Position numbers and translations under genes: made by a program. Shown in pieces: positions 42,454 through 54,500 of a stretch of 64,000 nucleotides of DNA; position 1 is the first letter of the stretch, and the number at the start of each line of letters is the position of its first letter. The stretch spans positions 9,673,387-9,737,386 of the forward strand of contig NC_064034.1 in NCBI RefSeq assembly GCF_932526225.1, in the 5' to 3' direction. This DNA is from Nematostella vectensis (lineage: Eukaryota > Cnidaria > Anthozoa > Actiniaria > Edwardsiidae). The notes below the pieces were generated by a model. It ran no database searches, was not told the DNA's origin, and was given only the letters and a program-made list of their open reading frames with translations.

Positions 42454-45400
42454 AGCAGATTACTACTTTTTCATCTAAACATATCTAAATTGCTTTTCAT
42501 AGGCATAAATAAGAGTTGAGTTTTGTAATCTAGTAGCCCTGTTGGATTTTTCAGTGAGAGGGCCTGAGTACTAGTAGGAACATTTCAGCTTCGCTTCAGC
42601 GCGGAGTATTACATTACAAATGTTTTGATCATGGAAATCTACGAAACCACAAGATTTACCCATTGAAATCCGACCTGATCAAACTTATAAGTCTTCTACA
42701 AGTCGTAAAACAGATTAATATGCGAAATTCCAACAGCTGTACATGTTTAACCGTTATCTATCTTGTACAAAAAGGATAACGGCAGGCGCTAGAGAAGACA
42801 ATCGTCTCCACATTGTCAACAGGAAATGAGATCAATCATCTAATTGTGTAAGTAAATGGTCCCCGTTGAGGCTTCACTGCACTTTTAATGTAGTTCGTGT
42901 GTGTAGCGTGCTTTTTCTTTTATTTCCGTGAGTAAGTATCCACAAACCGTAACGTGAATTGCTTTGAAAGAAATTACCTGAAAACATTGACTTACTTCCT
43001 TAAGCCTCTTATTTTATTATGAAATTTGAAGATATCCAACCCGCTTTTTATCTTATATCGCTGTTGGAATGACATTTTGAATTTGGGAATCCCCTGATGA
43101 ACATCATTAGTGACATCCTGTGCCTTTTGAAATATAATTCACAAGTGAAAGCACTTAAGAGAACCATTTACTTCCGTATGGTGAGCAAAATAGAATAGGG
43201 AACTGAAGCATGCAAAACGTAAAACGCCTCGGACGTTGGATTTGCTTGGCGCCGTTCTCAGCGTTCCAACTATGCTTTCAACTACCTGGCTAGCCCACTT
43301 TTCACGTTGTTGACAACGTAGTTGGAACATCCAGGACAGGGCGCACTCGAATCCAATGTCCGCATTCTAGGTTTTTGCCTTCTTGGTTTTCAACATCCGC
43401 GTTTTAGGTTTTCGCGTGCTTAAGGTCCCTAATGAGTACAGTAAGACTTACAGTACTTACAGTAATAAATTCTAAGAAAAATGTCTTGCAAATTTATACC
43501 TCATGAAACTCATTTGATATTGAGTACTTGTTGTTAAGTGTCTGTTTAAATTCCATTGATACCTATGGAATAGCTTGATATATATTCCAAGTATACCGTA
43601 GACAAAATCGCTCACGCTCGCGTCGGATTAAAGAAAATGCCAACAAACTATATATCAATTTAAAGCTTAATGATTGTACTTTCCTCCTAAGATCGTTATT
43701 TTTATACGCGCTTAATTTTGAGTGCTTTTTCCTGGTCGGAAGTGCGAAATCGACCACTTTTAAACATGCAAATTATTTATACACACCAAAAGCGGGTAAC
43801 CTCCCGGGATCTGCTTTATATCTTTCATCATGTACTGAACTGACAAACCGTGTCTACATTTGACGTCACATAGCCTCGTTGATTAATAATCAAGGGTCAA
43901 AGTTATAATTTTGCTTCTTTGGCTACAACGCACTAATAAAGTCTGTAGCAAAAAAAGCTATTGATTATCCGCGGCACGGTGTGACAGAACAATATCTATA
44001 CTAGACGCTTGCCAAGTTGCCCAGGAATCGGGCGGTTAAAAGTGTACCTTTAATTCACATATTTAGGGTAAGATGGAGTGAAATTTGATTGCGAGATATC
44101 GGGGATTGAAGTTGTGTAAACATTAGAGGCAGCGTGACAGTAATGACAGACGAAGAGCAAGTAAAGCCACGTAAGGCAACCAATCACATTGCACGCTCTA
44201 CACGCAGCGGGAAAACTCTTAGGCGCTCAAATGTCATAGCGCTAGCCGTGCAAGTGAAGGAAGATGCCTAGACCGAAGCGAGCTTGCACCGAAGAAAAGA
44301 AGAGTGTGAAAAAATTAAAAAGACCGCGAAAGGAGACAACTCTATGTTTTGGGCTTTCTTTCTCGCTTAGCCTTCTTCGAAGAAAGCCAAGCATTCTTAC
44401 TTAATCTTGGTGTCGTTTACAACTATGCAAAATTTAGAGTAAACGCTTATAAAGTTGATATAAATACGGATAAATCTTGGATAAAACGTCGATAATTATA
44501 CTGACGCGCTTGTATGCTAATTAGAGGGAAAAGCCGTAAAAGTTCCCCGGATGTTGATCGCAGGACTTTGAGCTAATTAAACAGGATTATGGGATTATTG
44601 ACGCCTTCGAGAGTAATGCTACACTCGTTCGAATTCGGTTTTTCTTGAATATCTGGCGGAGTATTTAAGATTTTGGTGGTATTTTTTTGCTAACATCTAT
44701 AGTGTGCATATTGTCATCGAATGGCATAATAAAAAAATTTCACCCGAAATGAAGCCATTTGGGTCTACGGTATCGTTAAGATCAGGCCTGTAGCCAGAAT
44801 CAAAATTTTACCGAGGAAAAGCTAGCCACAGGATGATAAATCCAAGAAATCTCGTACTTTTCAATTGTGAAACACTAAACATCAAAATTTTACCAAGGCG
44901 AATGCCTCACTTGCATCAAATGCTGGCTACAGCCCTGAAGATCTGCACCTTTAGCCCTGTTAGTGCCTGTTTGCACTTGCCAAAATTCTGTTAGTTTTGC
45001 AAAAATATCTGCCAAAACAAGCAGTTTTAATGCAAACAATTAAACCCGTCCAAAATTGTGAGACTGAACTGAACTTCAAAGAAGCCAGTGTGTCTTGCCT
45101 CTTAGTAGTGTGAAAATTTCTTGACAGCACTCACTCATCAGATTTATGTCATCAACCATAAAGATGTGCCTACCCAGTAGATTGCTGCCATTCTCACAAT
45201 GGATGGATTTTTTATTGGTGTAGGAAATTCACAAATGCTAAGTGCAAGCGTGGTTCCCAAGATCAGAGATAGAAAAAATTGTTAAGAATTGTCAAAACTT
45301 TTTGCTTTACTGCAAATGGGCCCTTATTTGAACATTGGACTAGCCTGAAAAAGCTTATATCAGCATTTAACTAATTACAAGACAATGCAGAAATTATTGG

Positions 45401-45522
45401 GGCAAAAGTTAGCTGATTGCACATATTATCATTCTGTTAAATTCACAATTGTAGTTTCCCTGGTTTTAAGGGTAACTCCATGTAACTCCAATAACATCCT
45501 TTGTATAGATTGCAATGATGTG
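42454..45522. other. Intergenic region between the divergent discoidin/EGF and FGD genes
   Basis: No exon is recognised. It should hold both promoters and the 5' non-coding exon(s) of the FGD gene; an acceptor-like TTTGTATAG ends at 45508, just before the FGD start. A short frame at 44264 (MPRPKRACTEEKK...) has no family match. GTAGCCAG/TGGCTACAG repeat edges lie near 44797 and 44925. Confidence 0.5.
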
Positions 45523-48500
45523 ATGGCATCCAGTAGTCTTGCTCGACTGAAGGCTGGTCTCTTGAGAAGCAAGCCAGAACCAAACCCTAAGCAAACAGCT
45601 AAGACAAAGAAAGACAACACTGCAGAATATGAATCAGTTGAGGATAGATTTGAGAAGAAGAGAAAATCCAAAATCGAGGATTATGTGAGGCTATCAAGAT
45701 CCTATTCTGATCTTGATATCCCTGGAACTTTAGTTATATCCAGTCAACTTGGTCTTTTTTCAATGGACAATGGAGGAAAAAAGCCTAGTAAAGGAAAATT
45801 TGAACAGAAAGTAAAACCTGAATGTTCTTCTACTGAAGGCAGGGCAGTGTTTTATGAACCTGATGCAGACAAATTCCAAGATATTAGATCTAGATTCTCG
45901 CAAGCCGCTAAAGTGGATGACCTGTTTAAGGAACAGCAAACTGAGGAGTTCTTGAATCCCCTTCATAAGGGAAACAAAAGAAGAAAACTGCCTAATCCAG
46001 TAAAGATAAACTCAGACACCCCAGTAATACCTCACTTTGACAGCACAGATAAACAGGATGTCTTTGAAGATACTAAAAGCAGTCCATTGACTGCCCAGAA
46101 ACAGCTTACCCCAAAGCCATCACCACCCAGTAAGCCATTTAAGCCATCTCCTCCGCCTAAACCAAGCATAGCCCCTAAGCCTTCCTTGGCTATCAAACCA
46201 GCAATTTCACCTAAACCAACATTGAAACCAAAGCCATCATTGCAGGAGATAAAACAGAAAGAGATTAGGGTAACTAACTCTGATAAAGAATCCAATCAAA
46301 CTGTGCTTGATCCAGAAACAACAACAGAAAAGCCCTGTCCACCACCAAGAAATCGTAAGAAAAAAATAATAAAAAATGAGGCTTATACAAGTCTTAGACC
46401 TAGTCTAGTCACATATTTAGATAAAGAAACCATTTCTTCAAAATATCTCCCATCACACACACAGGAAGTTCAAGTCACTCAAAAACATGATCAACATGCT
46501 GATCTTTACTCTCCTGCAGAAGAAAAATGTGAGTCTGATTTAAATCAGCTTGGTAGTGCTTCAAAAGGGACAGTATTTTACCTTTCGATAGATAAAGAGA
46601 AATTTGATGACTTTTCTGTCCAAGAAATTAAATGTGAAACAGGCCATGAGTATGATGATGTTGAATGTAGCGATGTACATGTGTATGATGATGTTGAATG
46701 TAGGGAAGTACATGAGTATGATGATGTAGAACAAAGTGAAAAACCTTGTGAGGATGCAATTGATAAAAAATACCAAATCATGGAAGACAGTAAAGAAAAT
46801 CAAGATGGAAGTCTTGAATGTCAAGCCAAGGATTCAATATGTGATGGCACTCAAAAGAAATATCCTCATCCCTATGAAAATGTCTTGGAAAATCCCTCAT
46901 CAAAAACTAATCCCTATGAAAATGTTGAACTTTCTAATGGCCCCAGTGAGAGCCCAAAACCTGTTTATCCATATGAGAATGTTGAGCTAAAACATGAGGA
47001 TCCATATGATGTTGTTGCCAATAGTGATGATAGCGATGGCTGGGACTCTGATGAGTTTGATGATGAGGATGATGATAATGCTACCCTTGGAGAAGACAGG
47101 AATAAAAAACAAGAGCTGGATTTGGTATGTATTGGATCTATCACATAACTTGGTATAACTAGAAAAACTACAGACAAGCTGTAGAATAACTAGGTGGCCT
47201 CTTTTGCTCTGACGAAGAGCTAATGCTTGAAGCATCAGCGTTCAACATTTTTCAACCTTGTGTTGATTTATAGCATATCAATATCATACAATAATATAAC
47301 ATGATTGTACCTTATTAGTCCTTTTTTTGTCTTGGCTCATGCAGATGGAGATCTTTTTTTACAGTCATTTCTCTTTGCATTCTCACCCACCCCTTATCAC
47401 AATCAAATGGCTATTGCATTTTTCAACACTTTTCTTTTGCTGTGTGATTATAATGCTGTATTGTACGTGTTTTGTCAATTTGTTTACAGGTTTTTCCTGA
47501 TGCAAGAAGTAAGAAGCTCTACAACATTGCCCACGAGATTCTAACGACTGAAAGAGCGTGAGTACCAAGCCCCACATCCACTCTAGTGGGGAAGTTTGTC
47601 CCATATTTCCCTCCCCCTGACTATAGGCCTTTTCTATTAAGCCATATTACCCTGACATGCAAACAATAAATGATGCACTGTGTAATACCTGACACACTAT
47701 GTAATACCTGAAGCACTGAAGGAATTCGGTTTTATCAAAGCACTCAAGAATTATTTCAAAATGTGTTAAAAGTTATTATAAAGTGTGTCAAAAGATATTA
47801 CACAGTGCATCAGGTATTACAAAGTGCATTTGCTCAGACCTCCTATTTTTATTGAGACTAGTTTGAAATTTAAAAGGCTTTCTTCTCAGTCACAGAGTAT
47901 TTTGATGCTCAAATATTGGTTTTCAGGTATGTTAAAAGACTTCGTCTGCTTGACAAGGTACAGTATGTACTTTTTTTTAATCGATTAAATTCTATTATTC
48001 CCACGCTGTAACATCAACCCTCCCTCTCGCTCAACTGACTCCTGATAAAATCAATATTTAATTTAATCCTTTCTTCTTTTGACATCATGTGGATGTCCTT
48101 ATAATAAGTCATAACAGCAAATTTCTTGGAATATTCCTGGAATATTACCTTGACATCAATAGGCGGGTCCACTGAGTGTGCTCCATTTTAACCAGTTGTA
48201 TAATAGCATGAAAGAGCTTTCACGGTTAACAAGAGCACAGACAAAACAGTTCCTTGTATGGTTATTTTCAATGCTTCTAAAAACTATTTGTTTTTTGTTT
48301 TTATCGTAGGTGTTTTTTGCTCGGCTGGATACTGAATGCTGTGCTCCAGGATTAATTACACCAGAGGTTATGCAAGACATATTTGCCAACATTGGGAGCA
48401 TCCATAAGTTTCACAGTGACTTCTTGCTACCAAAACTAGAGGAGAGAATGGCCCAGTGGTGAGTTTTGAGCCCAAATGTTTTAAAGGACAGCATGTCTTG

Positions 48501-51500
48501 TGTCTAAAAATGTGGAAACTTTGAGACACTCCTATTAATAATAGAAATTAGGGAAGTTGTTTGCCTTTACTTACGAGCACCTGAATATATTAAGTCCAAC
48601 ACTGTGTTGTTTTATAAGGGATGGGTGAAAAGTAAAGGCTTAAAGTACACCTTGAATTCCAACTTCGACCTCATTGGCTATTGACTCAGACCCCAATAAC
48701 TGCTGGATAATATAGCTTTTTGTCTTTGTATTCAGGACTACAAATAACACCTTAGGAGATATTTTAAAGACCCTTGCACCATTCTTAAAGGTACTGTACT
48801 ATTCCATATGATAAATCAAATTATTCTCAGGTACTGTACTATTCCGTCTGATAAATCAAATTATTCTCAGGTACTGTACTATTCCGTCTGATAAATCAAA
48901 TTATTCTCAGGTACTGTACTATTCCGTCTGATAAATCAAATCATTCTGAGGTTCTGTACAATTCCATATGATAAATCAAATTATTCTCAGGTACTGTACT
49001 ATTCCGTCTGATAAATCAAATTATTCTCAGGTACTGTACTATTCCTTCTGATAAATCAAATCATTCTGAGGTTCTGTACTATTCCATATGATAAATCAAA
49101 TCATTCTCAGGTACTGTACTGTTCCATATGATTTATCAAATCGCCATCCGGCTGATAGTGTGTAGATTTCAAGAACAGCATGGGGATGCAAGCGTGGGGC
49201 TGGGACGAGAGCGGCATGGGGATGCAAGTGTGGGGCTGGGATGAGAGTTGCATGGGGACGCAAGTGTGGGGCTGGGAAGAGAGCAGCATAGGGACGCAAG
49301 TTTGGGTCTGGGACGAGAGCGGCATGGGGACGCAAGTGTGGGGCTGGGAAGAAATTGGCATGGGGACGCAAGCGTGGGGCTGGGAAGAGAGCGGCATGGG
49401 AATGCAAGTGTGGGGATGGGATAAGAGTTGCATGGGGACGCAAGTGTGGGGCTGGGAAGAGAGTGGCATGGGGACGCAAGTGTGGGGCTGGGAAGAGAGT
49501 TGCATGGGGATGCAAGTGTGGGTCTGGGACGAGAGTGGCATGGGGACGCAAGTGTGGGGCTGGGACGAGAGTGGCATGGGGATGCAAGTGTGGGGCTGGG
49601 ATGAGAGTTGCATGGGGACGCAAGCGTGGGGCTGGGAAGAGAGTGGCATGGGGACGCAAGTGTGGGGCTGGGACGAGAGTGGCATGGGGATGCAAGTGTG
49701 GGGCTGGGATGAGAGTTGCATGGGGACGCAAGTGTGTGGCTGGGAAGAGAGCGGCATGGGGACGCAAGTGTGGGGAAGGGACGAGAGTGGCATGGGGACG
49801 CAAGTGTGGGGCTGGGATGAGAGTGGCATGGGGACGCAAGTGTGGGACTGGGAAGAGAGTGGCATGGGGACACAAGTGTGGGGCTGGGAAGAGAGCGGCA
49901 TGGGGACGCAAGTGTGGGGATGGGACGAGAGTGACATGGGGACGCAAGTGTGGGGCTGGGACGAGAGTTGCATGGGGACGCAAGCGTGGGGCTGGGAAGA
50001 GAGCAGCATGGGGATGCAAGTGTGGGGCTGGGATGAGTATTGCATGGGGACGCAAGTGTGGGGCTGGGAAGAGAGCGGCATGGGGACGCAAGTGTGTGAC
50101 TGGGACGAGAGTGGCATGGGGACACAAGTGTGTGACTGGGACGAGAGTGGCATGGGGACACAAGTGTGTGGCTGGGAAGAGAGCGGCATGGGGACGCAAG
50201 TGTGGGGCTGGGAAGAGAGCGGCATGGGGACGCAAGTGTGTGACTGGGAAGAGAGTGGCATGGGGACACAAGTGTGTGGCTGGGAAGAGAGCGGCATGGG
50301 GACGCAAGTGTGGGGAAGGGACGAGAGTGGCATGGGGACACAAGTGTGTGGCTGGGAAGAGAGCGGCATGGGGACGCAAGTGTGGGGAAGGGACGAGAGT
50401 GGCATGGGGACACAAGTGTGTGGCTGGGAAGAGAGCGGCATGGGGACGCAAGTGTGGGGATGGGACGAGAGTGGCATGGGGACGCAAGCGTGGGGCTGGG
50501 AAGAGAGCGGCATGGGGATGCAAGTGTGTGGCTGGGAAGAGAGTGGCATGGGGACGCAAGCGTGGGGCTGGGAAGAGAGCGGCATGGGGATGCAAGTGTG
50601 GGGATGGGATAAGAGTTGCATGGGGACGCAAGCGTGGGGCTGGGAAGAGAGCGGCATGGGGACGCAAGTGTGGGGATGGGACGAGAGTGGCATGGGGACG
50701 CAAGTGTGTGGCTGGGAAGAGAGCGGCATGGGGACGCAAGTGTGGGGAAGGGACGAGAGTGGCATGGGGACGCAAGTGTGGGGCTGGGAAGAGAGCGGCA
50801 TGGGGACGCAAGTGTGTGACTGGGACGAGAGTGGCATGGGGACACAAGTGTGTGACTGGGACGAGAGTGGCATGGGGACACAAGTGTGTGGCTGGGAAGA
50901 GAGCGGCATGGGGACGCAAGTGTGGGGCTGGGAAGAGAGCGGCATGGGGACGCAAGTGTGTGACTGGGAAGAGAGTGGCATGGGGACACAAGTGTGTGGC
51001 TGGGAAGAGAGCGGCATGGGGACGCAAGTGTGTGACTGGGAAGAGAGTGGCATGGGGACACAAGTGTGTGGCTGGGAAGAGAGCGGCATGGGGACGCAAG
51101 TGTGGGGAAGGGACGAGAGTGGCATGGGGACACAAGTGTGTGGCTGGGAAGAGAGCGGCATGGGGACGCAAGTGTGGGGATGGGACGAGAGTGGCATGGG
51201 GACGCAAGCGTGGGGCTGGGAAGAGAGCGGCATGGGGATGCAAGTGTGTGGCTGGGAAGAGAGTGGCATGGGGACGCAAGCGTGGGGCTGGGAAGAGAGC
51301 GGCATGGGGATGCAAGTGTGGGGATGGGATAAGAGTTGCATGGGGACGCAAGCGTGGGGCTGGGAAGAGAGCGGCATGGGGACGCAAGTGTGGGGATGGG
51401 ACGAGAGTGGCATGGGGACGCAAGTGTGTGGCTGGGAAGAGAGCGGCATGGGGACGCAAGTGTGGGGAAGGGACGAGAGTGGCATGGGGACGCAAGTGTG

Positions 51501-54500
51501 GGGCTGGGATGAGAGTGGCATGGGGACGCAAGTGTGGGACTGGGAAGAGAGTGGCATGGGGACACAAGTGTGGGGCTGGGATGAGAGTTGCATGGGGACG
51601 CAAGCGTGGGGCTGGGAAGAGAGTGACATGGGGACGCAAGTGTGGGGCTGGGATGAGAGTGGCATGGGGACGCAAGTGTGGGACTGGGAAGAGAGTGACA
51701 TGGGGACGCAAGTGTGGGGCTGGGACGAGAGTTGCATGGGGATGCAAGTGTGGGGCTGGGATGAGAGTTGCATGGAGACGCAAGTGTGGGGCTGGGATGA
51801 GAGTGGCATGGGGACACAAGTGTGTGGCTGGGAAGAGAGCGGCATGGGGACACAAGTGTGGGGCTGGGACGAGAGTTGCACGGGGACACAAGTGTGTGGC
51901 TGGGAAGAGAGCGGCATGGGGATGCAAGTGTGGGGCTGGGACAAGAGCGGCATGGGGACGCAAGTGTGGGGCTGGGAAGAGAGTGGCATGGGGACGCAAG
52001 CGTGGGGCTGGGAAGAGAGCGGCATGGGGATGCAAGTGTGGGGATGGGATAAGAGTTGCATGGGGACGCAAGCGTGGGGCTGGGAAGAGAGCGGCATGGG
52101 GACGCAAGTGTGGGGCTGGGAAGAGAGTTGCATGGGGATGCAAGTGTGGGGATGGGATGAGAAATGCATGTGGACGCAAGTGTGGGGCTGGGACGAGAGT
52201 TGCATGGGGACACAAGTGTGGGGCTGGGAAGAGAGCGGCATGGGGACGCAAGTGTGGGGATGAGACGAGAGCGGCATGGGGACACAAGTGTGGGGCTGGG
52301 AAGAGATTGGCATGGGGATGCAAGTGTGGGGATGGGACGAGAGTTGCATTGAGACGCAAGTGTGGGGCTGGGACGAGAGTTGCACGGGGACACAAGTGTG
52401 GGGCTGGGAAGAGAGTGGCATGGGGACGCAAGTGTGGGGCTGGGACGAGAGTTGCACGGGGACACAAGTGTGTGGCTGGGAAGAGAGCGGCATGGGGACG
52501 CAAGTGTGGGGCTGGGATGAGAGTTGCATGGGGACGCAAGTGTGGGGCTGGGAAGAGAGCGGCATGGGGACGCAAGTGTGGGGATGGGATGAGAGTTGCA
52601 TGGGGACGCAAGTGTGGGGCTGGGAAGTAATTGGCATGGGGACACAAGTGTGGGGCTGGGAAGAGAGCGGCATGGGGACACAAGTGTGGGGCTGGGAAGA
52701 GAGCGGCATGGGGATGCAAGTGTGTGGATGGGACGAGAGTGGCATGGGGATGCAAGTGTGGGGATGAGATGAGAGTGGCGTGGGGATGCAAGTGTGGAGA
52801 TCAGATGAGAGTTGCACGGGGACACAAGTGTGGGGATGGGAAGAGAGTGGCATGGGGACGCAAGTGTGGGTCTGGGACGAGAGTGGCATGGGGATGCAAG
52901 CGTGGGGCTGGGAAGAGAGCGGCATGGGGATGCAAGTGTGGGGCTGGGAAGAGATTGGCATGGGGCTGCAAGTGTGGGTCTGGGAAGAGAGTGGCACGGG
53001 GACACAAGTGTGGGGCTGGGAAGAGAGCGGCATGGGGATGCAAGTGTGGGGCTGGGAAGAGAGCGGCATGGGGATGCAAGTGTGGGGATGGGATAAGAGT
53101 TGCATGGGGACGCAAGTGTGGGGCTGGGACGAGAGCGGCATGGGGAGGGAAGTGTGTGACTGGGAAGAGAGCGGCATGGGGACGCAAGCGTGGGACTGGG
53201 AAGAGATTGGCATGGGGCTGCAAGTGTGGGGCTGGGACGAGAGCGGCATGGGGACGCAAGTGTGGGACTGGGAAGAGAGTGGCATGGGGATGCAAGTGTG
53301 TGGCTGGGAAGAGATTGGCATGGGGAGGCGCGTGTCGTTGAGACAACGGAGTCGTGATAGGCGCGGCTCTACGCCATGTCTCCCCTAGGAGTTGATAATT
53401 ACCCTAGATGTCGCTATATATACAGTAAATACATTGTAAAGGTGTAAGAACTGGGCATAGAGCTCACCAATAAACAAATCTTTCACTTAGATGTACAGCG
53501 CATATGTTGGCAACTTCGATAAGGCAAATGAGACGGTTTCTGTCTGGTTAAAGAAACTGCCAAAGTTTGCATCCGTCATCAACGAAATTCAGGTATATAA
53601 TAATGAAAGTTGCCATTCGTTAAAATGCATGGTCTTGAAATAAATAATAAACGTTCTTATTGCAACATTTTTGTTCCCGTCAACCAGAGAAGCCCAGAAA
53701 GTGAGAACCTCACGCTTCAACATCACATGTTAGAGCCAATCCAAAGAGTTCCACGTTACAAGCTGCTACTCACTGACTACATCAACAAGTTGCCCGAGGA
53801 TTCACCTGATGTTAATGCCACAAAAGGTAAGCAAGTGATTATGTGATAAAGATGTTTTACAATATAACTTATGCGCCACTACGGCTTCGTAAGACTACCA
53901 CAATCAAAACGTATTGACGGATGCATTGCGTTTTTACCAATGGCTTTTTCTTGAGACAAACGAGGCTATAGTTTGGCCACGAAATGTTTTTATTTTCTCG
54001 ATAGAGAGTCAGAGTAAAATTGTCTTGTATCTCTGTCATGAGAGGTGAGGGAGTGGCGATGGCTGTTGTGCTACCCACATACTTACGCTTATGATATAAG
54101 TACACTTTGGTACAGTCTGTATCTACGCTAAGTGGAGGTGGTGAACTTCGGGGACACGTTTTAACTTCCATATTTGTTTTTGAAGACGCCCTGGCGATTG
54201 TTTCCAAAGCTGCACAGCAGTCCAATGAGATAATGAAGAAGACGGTGAGCTTTACTTCTGTTGAACCTTACAAAATGTTCGCAAGTTTGAAAAATAAATT
54301 TTATTTGGTTCTTTTTATTTGCAGGAACGCTTCCAAAAGTTGCTTGAGATTCAGGAGAGACTGCTTGAGCAATCTGATATTATTACACCCAGTAGGGTAA
54401 GTCATCAGTCGTCCTGAACTTGTCACGCGCTTGATCTCAGTAACTGGGCTTAATGGCAAGACTATGGGGGCAGTCAGAAAATCTCTCTTTTGTCTGACTC

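Noticed and set aside
49096-53341. Very long open frames (1000-1400 codons) on both strands
   Set aside because: They are produced by a stop-poor 36-bp tandem array. The array is intronic, between exons of one DH domain, and the peptides are pure 12-residue periods in every frame.
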